Of a DNA stretch of 64,000 nt, positions 17,571 to 25,323 are shown piece after piece. Position numbers and translations under genes: made by a program. The DNA comes from G958295645 sp965242735 (GTDB lineage: Bacteria > Gemmatimonadota > Gemmatimonadetes > Longimicrobiales > Gaopeijiaceae): assembly GCA_965242735.1 (NCBI GenBank), contig OZ251497.1:1612001-1676000 (forward strand), given 5' to 3'. The notes under the pieces were generated by a model, which did no database searches, was not told where the DNA came from, and saw only the letters and a list, made by a program, of their open reading frames with translations. How positions within the stretch are numbered: the first letter of the stretch is position 1; each line of letters begins with the position of its first letter.

Positions 17571-18584
17571 GTGGGCGGCTTGAGTCGGCCGGCGATCGGC
17601 GTCGTGGGCGTCGGCGCCCTGGGGCGCCACCACGCCCGGGTGCTCCGCGGCCTCGATGGAGCCTCGGCGGCCGGCGTCTACGACCTCGATTCGCAGCGGT
17701 GCAGGGCGGTCGCCGGGGAACTCGGCGTGGTCGCGCGCTCGTCCTTGGAGGAGCTGCTCGACGCGAGCGACGCCGTGGTCGTCGCCACGTCCACGGGCGC
17801 GCACGAGGAAGTGGCGTGCGCCGCGGCGGCCCGCGGCGTCCACGTGCTGGTCGAGAAGCCGATGGCGCCGTCGATCGAGAGCGCCGACCGCATCTTGGAG
17901 TCGGCCGCCGCGCACGGCGTCGTCGTGCAGGTGGGCCACGTCGAGCGCTTCAACCGGGCCGTCGTGGCCGCAAGGCCGTTTCTGGAGCGGCCGCTGTTTC
18001 TGGAGAGCCACCGGCTGGCGCGCTTCACGCCCCGGTCGCTCGACGTGGCCGTCGTGCTCGACCTCATGATTCACGATCTCGACTTGGTCGCCATGATGAC
18101 CGGCGCGCCCGCCTCGAGCGTGCACGCGGCCGGCGTGCCCGTGCTGACGCCGCGCGTGGACGTCGCCCACGCGAGGGTGGGCTTCGAGGGCGGCGCCGTG
18201 GCCAATCTGACCGCCAGCAGAATCTCCGTGAAGCGCACGCGAAAATTGCGCGTGTGGCAAGCGTCGGGGTATCTGTCCTTGGACTTGGCGGCGGGCGAGG
18301 GGGACTTCTACAGGCTCAAGCACGGAACCCGAGCGCTCGGGGAGGGGCCGCTGCGGGCGCCTTCGGAAGGGGCCGGACTCGATTCCGTCGTCGAGCGCAT
18401 TCCCGTTCCCGGGACGGGTCCCGAGCCGCTGGCGGCCGAGCTGGCGTCGTTTCGCGACGCAATCTTGGGACTGGCGCCGCCGGCCGTGACGGGCGAGGAC
18501 GGACGGCGGGCGCTTGCGCTCTCTTTGGCCATCGAACAGCAGATCGAGGAACATGTCGCTGATACGCGCTCGGCGTCGTCGTAA
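17571..18584 (+). CDS. Gfo/Idh/MocA oxidoreductase inside the lipid A operon
   Basis: NAD(P)-dependent sugar oxidoreductase, 337 residues. An N-terminal Rossmann fold starts GVVGVGALGRHHARVLRG, the conserved EKP is in VEKPMAPS near residue 100 and the C-terminal domain carries DLMIHDLDLV. The GTG at 17571 is chosen; TTG 17580 is also possible. Its place between lpxA and lpxB matches GnnA of Acidithiobacillus and Leptospira, which with the aminotransferase GnnB makes UDP-GlcNAc3N. No aminotransferase is present in this window, so a GnnA role is only an inference. Confidence 0.8.
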   Translation: MGGLSRPAIGVVGVGALGRHHARVLRGLDGASAAGVYDLDSQRCRAVAGELGVVARSSLEELLDASDAVVVATSTGAHEEVACAAAARGVHVLVEKPMAPSIESADRILESAAAHGVVVQVGHVERFNRAVVAARPFLERPLFLESHRLARFTPRSLDVAVVLDLMIHDLDLVAMMTGAPASSVHAAGVPVLTPRVDVAHARVGFEGGAVANLTASRISVKRTRKLRVWQASGYLSLDLAAGEGDFYRLKHGTRALGEGPLRAPSEGAGLDSVVERIPVPGTGPEPLAAELASFRDAILGLAPPAVTGEDGRRALALSLAIEQQIEEHVADTRSASS

Positions 18585-18687
18585 GCGGGAGTGGATCGAC
18601 GTCAAGAAGGGCGCGCCGCCCTGGAAGCTGGCCGTGCTCTTCGTGCTGGTCCTTGCCCTCGTGTGGTACTTGGGGCGGGCCTTCTGA
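18553..18687 (+). CDS. Small single-span membrane protein
   Basis: A 44-residue reading frame from ATG 18553 to TGA 18685-18687. It has a strongly basic N-terminus (RARRRRKREW) and one hydrophobic segment (WKLAVLFVLVLALVWYLG). It overlaps the oxidoreductase gene by 32 bases and ends 13 bases before lpxB, so it fills the only gap in the operon. No family is recognised. Support is the fit to the gap, clean topology and operon position; conservation was not tested. Confidence 0.55.
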   Translation: MSLIRARRRRKREWIDVKKGAPPWKLAVLFVLVLALVWYLGRAF

Positions 18688-18700
18688 TGGATTGACGCCC

Positions 18701-19870
18701 ATGGCGCCCCATGCGGAGCCGGCGCCCGCGCGGCCGTTGCGGCGCGTCATGATCCTGGCCGGCGAGGCCTCCGGCGACGCGCACGGCGCCCGGGTCGCCG
18801 CGGAAATGCGGCGGCGCTGGCCCGGAGTCGAAATGACGGGGCTGGGCGGAGAGCGCTTGGAGGCCGCGGGCGTCCGCTTGCTGCGCCGGTTGGACGAGCT
18901 GGCGGTGATGGGCTTCGCCGAAGTGGCGGCCAAGCTGCGATTCTTCCGGCGGCTGGAGCGGGAAGTGCGGCGGCTGCTCTCGGTCGGGCGCTTCGACGTC
19001 GTGATTCCGGTCGACTACCCCGGGTTCAACTTGCGCATCGCGTCGGCGGCCGGACGCCTGGGCGTTCCCGTGCTCTACTACATCGGTCCGCAGGTCTGGG
19101 CCTGGAAGGCGGGGCGGGCGCGCCGCTTGGCGGAGGCGGCCAACCGCATCGCGCTCATCCTGCCGTTCGAGGCGCCGCTGTACGAGCGGCACGGGGGACG
19201 AGCGGTCTTCGTCGGCCATCCCCTGCTGGACGATCCGGCGCAGGGCGACCCCGCTGCGCTGGCGCGAACTCTGGGCTTGGACGCCGACAGGCCGGTGCTG
19301 GCTCTGTTTCCGGGATCGCGGCAGCAGGAATTGGCCCGGCACGCCGAGCCGTTCGTGGGCGCGGCCAAGCTCCTGCAGGCACGCGTGGCGGGACTGCAGG
19401 TGGTGGTCGGCAAGGCCCGGTCGTTGGCGGACGGCCACTACCGCCGGTTTCCCTTCGCGCGAACCGAGGACGGCGCGTCGCTGAGGGCCCTGGCGACGGC
19501 GGGCTTGGTCAAGTCGGGGACGAGCACGCTGGAGGCGGCGCTCGCGGGCATGCCGTTCGCGGTGGCGTACGTTGCGCATCCCGCGACGTTTGCGCTGGCG
19601 CGCCGGCTGGTGCGCGTGCCCCACGTGGCCCTGGCGAACTTGGTCGCGGGCAAGCGCGTGGTGCCGGAGTTCGTGCAGCGCCGGGCCAGTCCTGGCGCGC
19701 TGGCGTCCGCGCTGGCTCCCTTGCTGGACCGCCGGTCGGCCGAGCGGCGCGCCATGCTCGAGGGCCTCGGAGCGGTGCGGGCGGGACTGGGAGAGCCGGG
19801 CGCTTCGACCCGAGTGGCGGACTTGGCGGAAGAAGTGGCGCGAGAGCGGGCGGCGGGTTGCCGCGGGTGA
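18701..19870 (+). CDS. lpxB: Lipid-A-disaccharide synthase
   Basis: Condenses UDP-2,3-diacylglucosamine with lipid X to form the tetraacyl disaccharide at the inner face of the cytoplasmic membrane. It is 389 residues. The start region RRVMILAGEASGDAHGARV is the LpxB hallmark, followed by VIPVDYPGFNLRIA and YYIGPQVWAWKAGRARRLA, with LFPGSRQQELARH near residue 210. The ATG at 18701 is chosen; the frame is open to 18653 but that part is a shadow. It ends in a GTGA overlap with lpxK. Confidence 0.95.
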   Translation: MAPHAEPAPARPLRRVMILAGEASGDAHGARVAAEMRRRWPGVEMTGLGGERLEAAGVRLLRRLDELAVMGFAEVAAKLRFFRRLEREVRRLLSVGRFDVVIPVDYPGFNLRIASAAGRLGVPVLYYIGPQVWAWKAGRARRLAEAANRIALILPFEAPLYERHGGRAVFVGHPLLDDPAQGDPAALARTLGLDADRPVLALFPGSRQQELARHAEPFVGAAKLLQARVAGLQVVVGKARSLADGHYRRFPFARTEDGASLRALATAGLVKSGTSTLEAALAGMPFAVAYVAHPATFALARRLVRVPHVALANLVAGKRVVPEFVQRRASPGALASALAPLLDRRSAERRAMLEGLGAVRAGLGEPGASTRVADLAEEVARERAAGCRG

Positions 19871-21054
19871 ACGTCGGCCGGGCGATGCGACGATCGGGAC
19901 ACGCGTTGTGGGGCGGAGACCGAACCCCCGAGGGCGAGGCGGACCTGCCGTGGCTTGGACGCCTGCTGGCCCCCGCGGAGTGGTTGTTTCGCTGGGGCGC
20001 CGCCGCGAGGAACGCCTGGCACGACCGCCGCCGACCGGAGCCGGCGCCCATGCCGGTCGTTTCGGTCGGCAACCTTGTGGTGGGCGGTGCAGGGAAGACG
20101 CCCGTCGTGCGATGGCTGGGCGAGTGGCTGCGGGATGCCGGGGCCCAGGCGGCCGTGATCGCCCGTGGCTATGGCGACGAGGTGCAGCTGCACCGCCGCT
20201 GGGCGGGCGAGCCGTCCGTGTTCGCGGGCGCGGACCGGCGCGCCTTGGTTGTCGCGGCGCATGAGGACGGCCATCGGATCGCGTTGCTGGACGACGGGTT
20301 CCAGCACCGCAGGGTGGCGCGGGACTTGGACGTCGTGCTGGTGGCGGCCGAGGACCCGGCCCGCGTGCGCCTGTTGCCGCGGGGACCCTATCGCGAGCCG
20401 CTCGGCAGCGTGCGACGCGCCACCCACGTGCTGGTGACTCGCCGGACGGCCGCGCCGGCCGAGGCTGCGGCGTGGCGCGAGCGGCTGACCCGCGTGGCGC
20501 CCGGCGTCCCCGCCGCCGAGATTCGGATGGAGATGGGGCTGTGGACCGACTTGGCCGGCGACCGGGCCGCCGCTCCGTCCGGCGACGTCTTGGCGGTATG
20601 CTCGGTGGCGCGCCCCGGCGCCTTCGCCGCCGGCCTTCGAGACTTGCTTGGCGCGGGCGCCGGGATCGAGCTGGCTTGGTTTCCCGATCATCACGACTTC
20701 TCCGAGCGGGACGTGCGCATGATTCGAGAGCGGCGCGCGGGGCGAACGGTCGTCTGCACGGAAAAGGACGCCGTCAAGCTGGCCCGCTGGTCCGGCGCGC
20801 TGCCCGGCGCGCGGGCCGTGGGCTTCCGGGTCGCCGATCCCGTGCCGGAGGCGCTCGCCGCCGCGCTGGCGCGCGCATGTGAAGACGGCGCACGTCGGCC
20901 GTCCCGGCGTCCCGGACGCCCCGCCGGTGCTGCACCACGACGGGTTGGCGCATGTGAAGACGGCGCACGTCGCCCATCCCGGCAGCTCCCGCTTCGGCGT
21001 CGGGCGGATCGGGACGGAGTCCGGGCGGCGGCTGCCGGCGGGAGACCGCGGTGA
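19867..21054 (+). CDS. lpxK: Tetraacyldisaccharide 4'-kinase with a repeated C-terminal tail
   Basis: Phosphorylates the lipid A disaccharide at the 4' position. The P-loop is VVGGAGKTPVVRWL and the DDGFQHRR motif is at about residues 140-147. The recognisable kinase ends near GFRVADPVPEALAAALAR, about residue 335. A further 60 residues of Arg/Pro/Ala-rich sequence contain CEDGARRPSR twice and look like read-through of a duplicated gene end. The GTG at 19867 overlaps the lpxB stop. waaA, often next in this order, is absent. Confidence 0.93.
   Translation: MNVGRAMRRSGHALWGGDRTPEGEADLPWLGRLLAPAEWLFRWGAAARNAWHDRRRPEPAPMPVVSVGNLVVGGAGKTPVVRWLGEWLRDAGAQAAVIARGYGDEVQLHRRWAGEPSVFAGADRRALVVAAHEDGHRIALLDDGFQHRRVARDLDVVLVAAEDPARVRLLPRGPYREPLGSVRRATHVLVTRRTAAPAEAAAWRERLTRVAPGVPAAEIRMEMGLWTDLAGDRAAAPSGDVLAVCSVARPGAFAAGLRDLLGAGAGIELAWFPDHHDFSERDVRMIRERRAGRTVVCTEKDAVKLARWSGALPGARAVGFRVADPVPEALAAALARACEDGARRPSRRPGRPAGAAPRRVGACEDGARRPSRQLPLRRRADRDGVRAAAAGGRPR
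20873..20983 (+). repeat. Two 36-bp direct repeats, 75 bp apart, in the lpxK 3' end
   Basis: Copies at 20873-20908 and 20948-20983 differ at 2 of 36 positions. Both start GCGCATGTGAAGACGG. The 75-bp period is 25 codons, so both encode ACEDGARRPSR in the lpxK frame. They lie in the tail that normal LpxK proteins lack, just before the methyltransferase start. Confidence 0.85.
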
Positions 21055-21863
21055 CGTCGCGCGAAGATCCGGCGGTCGCGGCCCAGTTCGCGGCATCGGA
21101 ACGAGGCCGGCCGCCGAACGCGGCCGCTTGGTTCCGCGAATGGTTCGGCAGGGAGTATCTGGCGGTCTATCCCCACCGCGACCGCCAAGAGGCCCGGCGG
21201 GCCGTAAGGCTCCTGGACTCCGTGGCGGCGCTGGGTTCGGGCGCTCGCGTGCTCGACTTGGCGTGCGGCGCCGGCAGGCACCTCGCCGAGCTGGGGCGCG
21301 CCAACCGCTGGGCCGCGGGCCTCGACCTCTCGGCGCCGATGCTCGAGGCCGCCCGTTCCGCCGCGCCGGACGCGGCCTTGGCCCGGGGCGACATGCGCCG
21401 CATTCCGTTCGCGTCCGGCGTCTTCGACGGCGTCACCTCGTACTTCACGTCGTTCGGGTACTTCGACGACGAAGCCGAGGACCGGGCGGTGCTCGGGGAA
21501 GTGCGCCGGGTGCTGGCCTTGGACGGCGTGTTCCTGCTCGACTTCCTCAACGCCGCGTACGTGAGGGCCAACCTGCGAAGCGAAGACCGCCTGACGGTGG
21601 CCGGCCGGACCGTGACGCTGCGACGGCGGCTGGTCGACGGCGGACGCGTGGTCGAGAAGCGCATCGCAATCGCGACCGGCGGCAAGACGGCGAAGCGCGA
21701 GTTCGTCGAGCGGGTGCGTCTCCACCGTCCCGGCGACCTGGAGACGATGTTGCAGGACGCGGGCCTCGTGCCGCGGGTGCGGTTCGGCGGATACGACCAA
21801 GCGCCGTTCCAGCCCGAGTCCCCGCGCTGCATCGTGCTGGCCGTGGCGGCGGGGACCCGCTGA
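21051..21863 (+). CDS. SAM-dependent methyltransferase, class I
   Basis: A 270-residue protein with the Rossmann-type SAM site VLDLACGAGRHLAELG near residues 67-82 and the acidic ribose-binding turn GLDLSAPMLE. FDGVTSYFTSFGYF follows at motif IV. The substrate is not known. The GTG start overlaps lpxK (GTGA) and the stop overlaps the bshC ATG (TGATG), so it is translated with them. Methyltransferases of this kind occur next to bshC in some genomes as I recall, but I cannot assign a role in bacillithiol or LPS synthesis. Confidence 0.85.
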   Translation: MTSREDPAVAAQFAASERGRPPNAAAWFREWFGREYLAVYPHRDRQEARRAVRLLDSVAALGSGARVLDLACGAGRHLAELGRANRWAAGLDLSAPMLEAARSAAPDAALARGDMRRIPFASGVFDGVTSYFTSFGYFDDEAEDRAVLGEVRRVLALDGVFLLDFLNAAYVRANLRSEDRLTVAGRTVTLRRRLVDGGRVVEKRIAIATGGKTAKREFVERVRLHRPGDLETMLQDAGLVPRVRFGGYDQAPFQPESPRCIVLAVAAGTR

Positions 21864-23461
21864 TGCGGTTCGCCGGCCAACCGCTGGGTGGCGCCCGCCT
21901 CGTGCGAGACTACTTGGCGGGCGTGCCCGCGGCGCGCGCCTTCTACTTCGGATCGCCCTGGGACCGCGCCGCCTTCGTGGCGAAGGCAAGAGCCCTGGAC
22001 GAGACGGACGGAGCGGCCCGGCGGGCCCGGGCGGCGGCCGTGGTCCGCCCCTTGGGCCGAGCCGGTCGGCGAAAGCTCGACGAGGTGGTGGAGGCGGGCG
22101 GATGGTTCGTCACCACGGGACAGCAGCCCGGGCTCTTCGGAGGGCCGCTGTACGGCCTCTACAAGGCGCTCTCCGCCCAACGGCTTGCCGAGACGCTGGA
22201 GGAGGCCCTGGCCACGCCCGTCATGCCGGTCTTCTGGATGGCCTCCGACGACCACGACTGGCACGAAGCCGCGCACGCCGCCTTCGTCGGCGCCGACAAC
22301 CAGCTTGCCCGGCTGGCTCTGGGCGACGACGTGCCGGGCGCGGGTCGTCTCTCACTGGCGCGCGTGCCTCTCGGTCCGGGCGTCGAAGCGCTCGCCGAGC
22401 GGCTCGCCGCGACGCTGGCGCCAAGCGAATTCCATTCCTGGGCGATCGATCTGGCGCACCGGTCCTACCGCGCGGAGGGAACCATGGCCCAGGGCTACGC
22501 CGCCCTGCTGGAGGGCCTGCTGGAGGACGCGCCTCTGGGCTTCGTCGACGCGGCCGATCCGGCCGTGCGCGAGGCGATCTGTCCGTTGGTGCGCGCCGAG
22601 ATCGAGGTGGCCGCGAAGAGCGCTCAGGCGTTGGCCGAGACGGCCGCCGCGCTGGCCGGCGAGGGCTACGGGCTTCAAGTTCGGCTGATCGAAGGGACGC
22701 TCAACATCTTTCTGGACACGCCGGAGGGCCGGGATCGGATTCAACGCGCCGATTCCGGATTCCGTCTCCGCAGGTCCGGCACGGCCTTGGATTCCCGGCG
22801 GCTGGGCCGCTTGATCGCCGCTCCTCCGTTTCCCGCGTCCCCGAACGTGCTCCTGCGGCCGGTCGCCGAGAGCTTCCTGCTGCCGACCCTGGCCTACGTG
22901 GGCGGACCCGCCGAGCTGGCCTATCTCGGTCAGCTGGGCGGGCTCTTCCGGGTGCACGGGCTGTCGCCGCCCATCGCGGTTCCTCGGGCGTCGCTGGTAG
23001 TGGTGGAGCGCAAGGTCGAGCGCGTGCTGGCCAAGTTCGGCCTGTCGCCGGCCGAGACGCGCGACGGCGCGTTGCTGGCCAACCGCTTGGCGCGGGCGGA
23101 AATGCCCGAAGCGGTCAGCGAACCGTTGGGCGCGTGGCGGCGCGCCTCCGAGGCCCAGGCGGCGGAGCTGGCCGACGCGGTCGGCGGCGTGGACCCCACG
23201 TTGCAAGGGGCTGTGCAAGCCGCCCGCAACACGGGCTTGGCCGCGCTGGGCGCCCTGGAAACCAAAATTTCTCGGGCGCTCAAGCGGAAGAACGCCACCA
23301 CGCTCGAACAAGTCGAGAAGGCGCGGACGAACCTCTGGCCGGACGGCAAGCCCCAGGAACGCGTCTTGGGTCCGCTTCAGTACGTCGCCCGCTACGGCCC
23401 GGAGTTCGTGAATGCGGCGCGGGAGGCCGTCCGGACTTCGTGGGCGCGGAAGATTTCGTAG
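21863..23461 (+). CDS. bshC: Putative cysteine ligase BshC of bacillithiol synthesis
   Basis: BshC adds cysteine to glucosaminyl-malate, the last step to bacillithiol, a low-molecular-weight thiol. At 532 residues it matches the family length of about 540. The hallmark TTGQQPGLFGGPLYGLYK is near residues 83-100, then the acidic/His motif MASDDHDWHEA. A coiled-coil region ends the protein near PEFVNAAREAV. The other two genes, bshA and bshB, are not seen in the window. The nearest GT4 enzyme, at 50 kb, is not clearly BshA. Confidence 0.92.
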   Translation: MRFAGQPLGGARLVRDYLAGVPAARAFYFGSPWDRAAFVAKARALDETDGAARRARAAAVVRPLGRAGRRKLDEVVEAGGWFVTTGQQPGLFGGPLYGLYKALSAQRLAETLEEALATPVMPVFWMASDDHDWHEAAHAAFVGADNQLARLALGDDVPGAGRLSLARVPLGPGVEALAERLAATLAPSEFHSWAIDLAHRSYRAEGTMAQGYAALLEGLLEDAPLGFVDAADPAVREAICPLVRAEIEVAAKSAQALAETAAALAGEGYGLQVRLIEGTLNIFLDTPEGRDRIQRADSGFRLRRSGTALDSRRLGRLIAAPPFPASPNVLLRPVAESFLLPTLAYVGGPAELAYLGQLGGLFRVHGLSPPIAVPRASLVVVERKVERVLAKFGLSPAETRDGALLANRLARAEMPEAVSEPLGAWRRASEAQAAELADAVGGVDPTLQGAVQAARNTGLAALGALETKISRALKRKNATTLEQVEKARTNLWPDGKPQERVLGPLQYVARYGPEFVNAAREAVRTSWARKIS

Positions 23462-23470
23462 TTTGTGGGC

Positions 23471-23758
23471 ATGTTCTGGTTGCCCATCGTCTTTGTCGCG
23501 TTGCTGATCCCGATCCTGGCCATCGTGCTGGACTCGCCGGTCGCCAAGGCGTTGGCGCGTCGCCTGGAACGCCCAGGGGCGCCGGAGGGAGACAAGCTGA
23601 GCCACGAGCGGCTGGCGTTTCTCGAGGGGGAAGTGGGACGGATCGCGACGGAAGTGGAGCGCCTGGACGAGGAGAACCGGTTCTTCCAGAAGCTGCTCGC
23701 CGAGCGGGCGAGCGCCCCCGGCGAGTCGCGAGAAGACCGAACTTCCCCGCGAGCCTAG
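23471..23758 (+). CDS. Small membrane protein with a coiled coil
   Basis: 95 residues from ATG 23471 (GTG 23465 is an alternative). A single N-terminal membrane segment (MFWLPIVFVALLIPILAIVL) is followed by a cytoplasmic charged region predicted to coil (LSHERLAFLEGEVGRIATE). The tail is disordered. It sits alone between bshC and murJ. The shape recalls PspB-like or envelope coiled-coil proteins, but no family is recognised. Confidence 0.65.
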   Translation: MFWLPIVFVALLIPILAIVLDSPVAKALARRLERPGAPEGDKLSHERLAFLEGEVGRIATEVERLDEENRFFQKLLAERASAPGESREDRTSPRA

Positions 23759-23772
23759 CCTAGGTCCGGACC

Positions 23773-25320
23773 GTGTCGGCGCGCCGCGTGGCATCCGGCA
23801 TCATCGTGAGCCGCGCCTTGGGCGTCGTGCGCGAGCAGGTGTTGGCCCACTACTTCGGCGTCGGCCGGCTGATGGACGCGTGGGGCGTCGCGACGCGGAT
23901 CCCCGGCGCCCTGCAGAACCTGCTGGGCGAGGGCACGCTGAGCGCATCGTTCGTGCCGGTCTACGTGCGGCTGCTGGAGCAGGGCAGGGAGAAGGACGCC
24001 GCTCGCTTGGCTCGCTCGGTCTTCGGCCTGCTGGCGGCGTCGGCCGGCGGCTTGGCGCTCGCAGGCCACGTCGCGGCGCCTTGGCTGGCCGCAGCCGTCG
24101 CGCCGGGCTTCGACGACGCCACGGCGCGGATCCTCGCGGCGCTGCTTGAGCTGTTCTTCCCGATGGCGGGGGTCCTGATCCTCTCGGCTTGGACGCTGGG
24201 CGTGCTCAACAGCCACGGACGCTTCTTCACCGCGTACGTGGCGCCCGCGCTCTGGAACGCGTCCATCATCGTCACCGGCGTGACCTTCGGAGCGTGGGGC
24301 TGGTTCGACTTGGACTTGATGATGGCCGTGGCGTGGGGCGCCGTGGCGGGCGGGGTCGTGCAGTTCGGGTTTCAGCTGCCCTTTGCGTGGCGCCATCTTC
24401 GAGGAGCTTCCCGCCGGGCGCGCGGCCGGCTTTCCGAGACGCGCGTGGTCGTGTCCAACTTCTTGCCGGCGGTCGCCGCCCGGGGCGGCGGCAGCATCAG
24501 CAGTCTGATCGAGATGGGCTTGGCGTCCTTGCTGCTTCCCGGGGCCGTAGGCATGTTGCGTTACGCCTCGACGCTGTACTTCGTTCCGATCGCGGTCTTC
24601 GCCCTTTCGATCACGGCGGCGGCTCTGCCCGCGCTGTCCCGCGACCGCGTCGACGGACTCGAGGCCGTTCGCAAGCGGACGGAGCAAGCGGTCCGAACGT
24701 CCTTGTTCGGACTCGTCGGGGCCGCCGTCGCCTTCCTGGCGTTCCGCGAGGAGACCATGGCGTTCTACGAACGGGGAGAATTCGGCGCGGATGCGGTCTC
24801 GGCGGCCGGCTGGGTGTTGGCGGCCTACGCCGTGGGATTGCCCGCCTCGGGCGTCTCCCGCGTGCTGGCGGCGTCCTTTCACAGTCTGGGCGACACGCGC
24901 ACGCCGGCCCGAATCGTGTTGCTGGCCATCGGGATTGCGCCGCTGCTGGGCGTCGGTCTGATGTTTCCGTTCGACAACATGCTTGTGGGACCGTACGGCC
25001 TGGGCGCGGCGGGCTTGGCGCTGGGCTCGGGATTGGCTCGCTGGATCGAGCTGGGACTGTTCAGGGCCCGTCTTGCACGCCGGCTGGGCGGACTGTCGCT
25101 CTTCGGCGCGGACGCCGCTCGCGTCTTGGCGTCCTCGGCGGTCGGCGCAGCGGCCGGATTCGGCGCCAAGGCCGTCGTGGCTTCCGCCTCGGCGCCGCTG
25201 GTCCTGGGCGCCTACGTGACCGGCTGCGTCGTTGCGGCGGAGGCGTTGGGATGCTCGCCGCTTCGACTCGGCGACAGGCTCCGCGTCGCGCTGGCCCGCC
25301 ACCGCGGACGCAGGAAGTAG
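23773..25320 (+). CDS. murJ: Lipid II flippase
   Basis: MurJ/MviN moves lipid II across the inner membrane for peptidoglycan synthesis. It is 515 residues with about 14 hydrophobic segments. The N-terminus SRALGVVREQVLAHYFG with the conserved Arg pair, and LLGEGTLSASFVPVYVRLLE, are typical of MurJ. Start GTG 23773; uvrC follows 3 bases after the stop. The close spacing with bshC and uvrC suggests one transcript. Confidence 0.94.
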   Translation: MSARRVASGIIVSRALGVVREQVLAHYFGVGRLMDAWGVATRIPGALQNLLGEGTLSASFVPVYVRLLEQGREKDAARLARSVFGLLAASAGGLALAGHVAAPWLAAAVAPGFDDATARILAALLELFFPMAGVLILSAWTLGVLNSHGRFFTAYVAPALWNASIIVTGVTFGAWGWFDLDLMMAVAWGAVAGGVVQFGFQLPFAWRHLRGASRRARGRLSETRVVVSNFLPAVAARGGGSISSLIEMGLASLLLPGAVGMLRYASTLYFVPIAVFALSITAAALPALSRDRVDGLEAVRKRTEQAVRTSLFGLVGAAVAFLAFREETMAFYERGEFGADAVSAAGWVLAAYAVGLPASGVSRVLAASFHSLGDTRTPARIVLLAIGIAPLLGVGLMFPFDNMLVGPYGLGAAGLALGSGLARWIELGLFRARLARRLGGLSLFGADAARVLASSAVGAAAGFGAKAVVASASAPLVLGAYVTGCVVAAEALGCSPLRLGDRLRVALARHRGRRK

Positions 25321-25323
25321 CGC

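Noticed and set aside
20879..21862. bshC frame extended upstream over the methyltransferase
   Set aside because: ATG 21863 in TGATG overlap gives the standard BshC N-terminus; the upstream part is a shadow.
23752..23766. CCTAGG-containing palindrome before murJ as an operator
   Set aside because: Very short and includes the stop codon of the previous gene; no second half-site.
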